DNA from: Streptomyces spororaveus
GTDB taxonomy: Bacteria; Actinomycetota; Actinomycetes; Streptomycetales; Streptomycetaceae
Assembly (NCBI RefSeq): GCF_016755875.1
Contig: NZ_BNED01000005.1
Span: forward strand, 3,920,001-3,984,000
Length of the DNA: 64,000 nt
Direction of reading: 5' to 3'
Both the position numbers and the translations under genes were made by a program. The notes under the pieces were generated by a model. The model did no database searches. It was given only the letters and a program-made list of their open reading frames with translations, and was not told where the DNA came from. Position 1 is the first letter of the stretch. Every line of letters starts with the position of its first letter. Below, piece after piece: positions 60,444 to 64,000 of this stretch.

Positions 60444-61433
60444 CTACTTCTTCAGCAGGCCCTTGGACTCCAGATAGGCCTTGGCGACGTCGGCCGGCTT
60501 GGCGCGCTCGGCGTCCACCTTGCGGTTGAGGTCGACGAGATCGGCCGTCGTGAGCGCTTTGGTCAGCTTGTCCAGCGCGGCCGCGACCTCCGGCGTTCCG
60601 GCGTCCTTGGCGTTGACCACGGGCAGGACGTTGTCGGCGTTCTGGAGCTTCTGGTCGTCTTCCAGCAGGACCAGGCCGTAGCTGTCGAGGGTGGCGTCGG
60701 TGGTCGTGGTGAGCACGAGCTGGTCGGCGCCGTCCTTGACCGCCTGCTTGGCCTGCGGGGTGCCGACGCCCTTCGGGTCGACCCCGGAGACCTGAATTCC
60801 GTACGTCTTCGTCAACCCCGGTGCGCAGAAGGGACGGACGCTGCATTCGTCGCCCGCGGCGATCTTCACCTTGAGTCCGGACTTGCCGAGATCGGAAAGG
60901 GTCTTGAGGTTGTTCTTCTGGGCGAATTCCTTGGTCACGGCGAATGCGTTCTGGTCGACGGCCTCACCGGCGGTCAGCGCCTTCAGGCCGAGCGGGGCCG
61001 CCAGCTTCTCCAGACCCGCCACCGTCGCCGCGACGTCGCTGGAGGCGACCGGCTTCTCCTCGGGCGCCTTCGGGCCGTTGACCTTGGCGTTGAGGAACTC
61101 CGCGAGCGTGGCCGCGTACTCCGGGACGATGTCGATCTCGCCCTTCTCCAGCGACGGCTCGTACAGCTCACGGTTGTTGACCGTCTTGACCGAGGTGCTG
61201 TAGCCGGCGTCCTTCAGGACCTGCGCGTACAGCTCGGCCAGGACGTTCGACTCGGTGAACCCGGCCGCTCCGATCACCAGGCTGCCCTTGCCGCCGCCTC
61301 CGGACGAGGAGGCGTCGGCGGCCGGGCCGCCGTCCTTGCTCTTCTCCAGGCTGTCGCCGCCGCACGCGGCCAGCGACACCGTCAGGGCCAGGGCGCCCAG
61401 GGACGCGCCGAGGACGCGCGTGGTCTTGGTCAT
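60444..61433 (-). CDS. ABC transporter substrate-binding lipoprotein (glycine betaine/choline type)
   Basis: 329 aa. A lipoprotein signal ends in SLAACGG (Cys24). The mature part is an OpuC/ProX/OsmF-type binding protein: GSLVIGAAGFTESNVLAELYAQVLKDAGY, VKTVNNRELYEPSLEKGEIDIVPEYAATLAEFLN, and the closing DLNRKVDAERAKPADVAKAYLESKG. It should bind glycine betaine, choline, carnitine or similar osmoprotectants. It is the last gene of an operon with two permease genes; the ATPase is divergent. Ligand-cage aromatic residues could not be checked. Confidence 0.92.
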   Translation of the reverse strand: MTKTTRVLGASLGALALTVSLAACGGDSLEKSKDGGPAADASSSGGGGKGSLVIGAAGFTESNVLAELYAQVLKDAGYSTSVKTVNNRELYEPSLEKGEIDIVPEYAATLAEFLNAKVNGPKAPEEKPVASSDVAATVAGLEKLAAPLGLKALTAGEAVDQNAFAVTKEFAQKNNLKTLSDLGKSGLKVKIAAGDECSVRPFCAPGLTKTYGIQVSGVDPKGVGTPQAKQAVKDGADQLVLTTTTDATLDSYGLVLLEDDQKLQNADNVLPVVNAKDAGTPEVAAALDKLTKALTTADLVDLNRKVDAERAKPADVAKAYLESKGLLKK

Positions 61434-61465
61434 GGAGGTACTCCGTTCGAGGCGATGGACAGGAA

Positions 61466-62134
61466 TCAGCGGGACGCCGCCCGCGGCAGCAGCAGCCGGT
61501 CCGCCGCCACGAGCGCGCCCTCCACCAGCAGGGCGAGCGCGGCCACCAGCAGGGCGCCCGCGACGACCTGCGGGGTGTTGTACGTGTTGAAGCCGGCGGT
61601 GATGATCCGGCCGAGGCCGCCCTGGCCGACCATGGCGGCGATCGTGGCCGTGGCGATGACCTGTACGGCGCCCGAGCGCAGCCCGGTCATCACCATGGCG
61701 CGCGCGAGCGGCAGCTCGACGTGCAGGAACAGCTGGATCCCGGACATGCCCATGCCGCGGGCGGCCTCCACGACGGAGCGGTCCACCTCGCGCATGCCGA
61801 CGTAGGCGTTGGTCAGCAGCGGCGGTACGGCGAAGAGCACGAGCGCGGCGATGGTGGGCAGGTACCCGGCGTTGCGCAGCGGGGAGACCATGAACAGCGC
61901 CAGCACCGCGAAGACGGGCACGGCCCGGCCGATGTTGGAGATGTTGATCGCGAGGGTGCCGCCCTTGCCTAGGTGGCCGAGGAACAGGCCGACCGGCAGC
62001 GCCACCGCGCAGGCGATCGCGAGCGCGACCGCGCTGACGTAGGCGTGCTCGCCGAGCCGGTGCCAGACACCGCTCTCCCCCGACCAGTTGGCGCCGTTGG
62101 CCAGCCAGTCCCAGGCTCCCGTGAAGACGTCCAC
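61466..62134 (-). CDS. ABC transporter permease 2 (glycine betaine type)
   Basis: About 222 aa from GTG 62134, placed 4 nt after the stop of the first permease gene. It has five to six membrane helices. The permease signature with conserved Glu-Ala-Ala and Gly is EAARGMGMSGIQLFLHVELPLARAMVMTGLRSGAVQV. The sequence GQGGLGRIITAGFNTYNTPQVVAGALLVAALALLVEG is typical of OpuCB/OpuCD proteins. Together with the other permease it forms a heterodimeric channel. The open frame continues upstream to 62173, but that part overlaps the neighbouring gene. Confidence 0.93.
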   Translation of the reverse strand: MDVFTGAWDWLANGANWSGESGVWHRLGEHAYVSAVALAIACAVALPVGLFLGHLGKGGTLAINISNIGRAVPVFAVLALFMVSPLRNAGYLPTIAALVLFAVPPLLTNAYVGMREVDRSVVEAARGMGMSGIQLFLHVELPLARAMVMTGLRSGAVQVIATATIAAMVGQGGLGRIITAGFNTYNTPQVVAGALLVAALALLVEGALVAADRLLLPRAASR

Positions 62135-62138
62135 GGCC

Positions 62139-62846
62139 TCAGGCCCCCTTCGCCCGGGCCGCGGGCCGGCCACCGGCCCGGGTCCACGGGGTGAGCAGCC
62201 GCTGTACGCCGAGCAGCAGCAGGTCGGCCACGAGCGCGAGCAGCACGCACAGCACCGAGGCGGTGAGCACCTGGGCCTTGAAGGAGCTGTTCACGGCCGG
62301 GGCGATGAGATTGCCGAGGCCGCCCTTGCCGACGATGGAGCCGACGGTGGTCAGCGCGACCGTCGAGACGGTGGCGATCCGGACGCCGGCGAGCAGCGCG
62401 GGCAGCGCGAGGGGCAGTTCGACCTGCCACAGCAGGCGCCCGGGACCGTATCCCATGCCGCGCGCGGCCTCCCGTACGTCCTCGGGGACGGCCTCCAGGC
62501 CGGCCAGGACGTTGCGGACCAGGATCGTCAGCGAGTACAGCACCAGCCCGGTCACCACCAGCGCCGCCGAGAGTCCGAAGACCGGCAGCAGCAGGGAGAA
62601 CATGGCCAGCGAGGGGACGGTGTAGAGGAGGGTGGTCAGGCCCAGGACGGGCGCCGCCCAGTGGCGGCCGCGCCGGGCCAGCAGGGCGAGCGGCACGGAC
62701 ACGGCGATGCCGATCAGGACCGACACGCCTGTGATCCAGATGTGTTCGAGGGTGGCGTCGGTGAGTTCCTGGGAGCGGGAGCTGACGTAGTCCCAGCAGA
62801 TCCAGTCGTTCGCCACCAGGCAGTTCTGTGCCGCCATGCCCTTCAC
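62139..62846 (-). CDS. ABC transporter permease 1 (glycine betaine type)
   Basis: 235 aa from GTG 62846, or 232 aa from the in-frame ATG 62837 (MAAQNCLVAND). Motifs are the OpuC-type HIWITGVSVLIGIAVSVPLALLARRG, YTVPSLAMFSLLLPVFGLSAALVV and the EAA loop VREAARGMGYGPGRLLWQVELPLALPALLAGVRIATVSTVALTTVGSIVGKGGLGNLI. It has six membrane helices and is the first gene of the leftward operon. The divergent ATPase gene starts 140 bp away, so they share a promoter region. Confidence 0.93.
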   Translation of the reverse strand: MKGMAAQNCLVANDWICWDYVSSRSQELTDATLEHIWITGVSVLIGIAVSVPLALLARRGRHWAAPVLGLTTLLYTVPSLAMFSLLLPVFGLSAALVVTGLVLYSLTILVRNVLAGLEAVPEDVREAARGMGYGPGRLLWQVELPLALPALLAGVRIATVSTVALTTVGSIVGKGGLGNLIAPAVNSSFKAQVLTASVLCVLLALVADLLLLGVQRLLTPWTRAGGRPAARAKGA

Positions 62847-62986
62847 CCCCCGTCGCTCGAACGCACGTCTTCACGTTCACCCGTCACAGCGACCCTAACC
62901 CCCACCACCCTCAATGGCCGGAATCCTTCGCAGCCAGGCAACACGGCCTTCACAAATCGGCGGCCGGAGTACGGAAAGATGGGTTT

Positions 62987-63949
62987 GTGATCCGATTCGA
63001 GCAAGTGACCAAGCGCTACCCCGACGGGACGACAGCCGTCGAGGACCTGTCCTTCGAGGTGGCGGAGGGTGAGCTGGTCACGCTCGTGGGCCCGTCCGGC
63101 TGCGGCAAGACGACCACGATGAAGATGGTCAACCGGCTGATCGACCCGACATCCGGCCGGATCCTGCTGAACGGCGAGGACATAGCGGCCGCCGATCCGG
63201 TCGAACTGCGCCGCCGGATCGGGTACGTCATCCAGCAGGTCGGCCTGTTCCCGCACAAGACGGTGCTGGAGAACACGGCGACCGTGCCGCAGCTGATCGG
63301 CACCCCCAGGGCGAAGGCCCGCGCCCGGGCGGCCGAACTCCTCGAACTGGTGGGCCTGGACCCGGCCGTCTACGGGGGCCGCTACCCGGAGCAGCTGTCC
63401 GGCGGGCAGCGCCAGCGCGTCGGCGTGGCCCGCGCGCTCGCCGCCGATCCGCCGGTGCTGCTGATGGACGAGCCCTTCGGCGCGGTGGACCCGGTGGTGC
63501 GCGAGCGCCTGCAGAACGAGTTCCTGACGCTGCAGAAGACCGTACGCAAGACGATCCTGCTGGTCACGCACGACCTGGAGGAGGCGATCCGGCTCGGCGA
63601 CCGCATCGCGGTCTACGGCACGGGCACCATCGAGCAGTTCGCCCGCCCGGCGGCGGTGCTCGCCGCGCCCGCCACCGCGTACGTGGCCTCCTTCGTCGGC
63701 GCCGACCGGGGGCTCAAGCGCCTCGCGGTCACCGCCGTCGAGGCGGCCGACCTGGCCGCGGCGCAGGGGGAGGACCCGGCGGTCTCGGTGGAGCTGGGGG
63801 CGACCCTGCGCGAGGCGCTCGCCGCCCTGCTCCAGGAGGACTCGGGGCGGGTCGGGGTCACGGACCCGCGATCCGGCGCGCTGGTCGGCGTACTGACGCC
63901 GGAGGGCGTCCACCGGGCGCTGCGCCGGGCCGAACTGCAGGAGGCATGA
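62987..63949 (+). CDS. ABC transporter ATP-binding protein (glycine betaine type, with CBS domain)
   Basis: 320 aa from GTG 62987 with a GGAAAGA ribosome site. Walker A is GPSGCGKTT, the signature LSGGQRQRVGVARAL, Walker B LLMDEPFGAVD, and the His switch VTHDLEEA. After the ATPase (1-240) the C-terminus reads like a CBS-type regulatory region (LLQEDSGRVGVTDPRSGALVGVLTPEGVHRAL), as in OpuA/OpuC ATPases that sense ionic strength. It forms the transporter with the two divergent permeases and the lipoprotein. Osmotic control is expected from the family. Confidence 0.94.
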   Translation: MIRFEQVTKRYPDGTTAVEDLSFEVAEGELVTLVGPSGCGKTTTMKMVNRLIDPTSGRILLNGEDIAAADPVELRRRIGYVIQQVGLFPHKTVLENTATVPQLIGTPRAKARARAAELLELVGLDPAVYGGRYPEQLSGGQRQRVGVARALAADPPVLLMDEPFGAVDPVVRERLQNEFLTLQKTVRKTILLVTHDLEEAIRLGDRIAVYGTGTIEQFARPAAVLAAPATAYVASFVGADRGLKRLAVTAVEAADLAAAQGEDPAVSVELGATLREALAALLQEDSGRVGVTDPRSGALVGVLTPEGVHRALRRAELQEA

Positions 63950-63952
63950 GAA

Positions 63953-63978
63953 AGGGGCCCGACCGTGGTCGCGCCCCT
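63953..63978 (+). terminator. hairpin after the ATP-binding protein gene
   Basis: AGGGGC (63953-63958) pairs with GCCCCT (63973-63978), with an inner CGAC/GTCG pairing around CGTG. It lies 3 bp after the stop codon, near the window edge. There is no T-tract. Confidence 0.5.
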
Positions 63979-64000
63979 GCCCCTGCTCCTGCCGCGTACG

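Overview
The window is a piece of the core chromosome of a Streptomyces or very close relative. GC content is very high with strong G/C bias at third codon positions, GTG starts are frequent, and many genes overlap by 4 bp (ATGA/GTGA). The gene order contains hallmark Streptomyces blocks: sigE-cseABC, radA-disA, clpC, lsr2, and a nadB/panC/nadC/coaX cluster. No prophage, CRISPR array, tRNA gene or large biosynthetic cluster was seen. The only clear mobile-type DNA is one small MITE-like element and a pair of inverted interspersed repeats.

Layout. 1-70 is the 5' end of a 16S rRNA gene on the minus strand, with its leader and promoter region to about 440. 788-1982 holds trpS behind a tryptophan-codon leader peptide and attenuator. 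2030-11315 carries proC, an ABC exporter with a palindromic operator over its start, a PQQ-propeller Ser/Thr kinase, ilvD, and a TIM-barrel/TetR pair. 11475-13072 is a repeat-rich island: two inverted ~347 bp repeats flank one DUF3592 gene. 13084-20507 has a Ppx/GppA phosphatase, a sigma/zinc-finger/membrane/BACON fusion protein, radA and disA. 20735-25465 has mutY and the sigE-cseA-cseB-cseC envelope-stress operon, with an unexplained small ORF between cseB and cseC. 25537-33334 has a LamG membrane protein, an M23 peptidase, a bNACHT-type NLR ATPase and clpC with a ClgR-like box.

33797-43960 holds lsr2, a single-domain N-acetylglutamate synthase, a BlaI-type regulator, small conserved genes, a PLP lyase, and a tight operon of a DUF2520/ketopantoate-reductase-like protein, panC, nadB, nadC and coaX (NAD and CoA precursors). 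44030-54512 has an ArsR-type regulator, a secreted M28 aminopeptidase, a MidA-family methyltransferase, a NarL-type two-component pair, an HTH/membrane-protein pair behind two palindromic operators, two PH-domain (YdbS/YdbT-like) membrane proteins and an orphan NuoD. 54557-63949 has an arylamine N-acetyltransferase, a secreted lipase/hydrolase, an imine-reductase-like enzyme divergent from a TetR regulator with duplicated operators, the MITE, a coiled-coil membrane protein and a glycine-betaine-type ABC uptake system.

The strongest leads for follow-up are the trpS attenuator, the MidA methyltransferase near an orphan NuoD, the inverted repeats around DUF3592, the MITE whose target duplication contains a neighbour's stop codon, the sigma-to-BACON fusion, the NLR gene and the small ORF between cseB and cseC.
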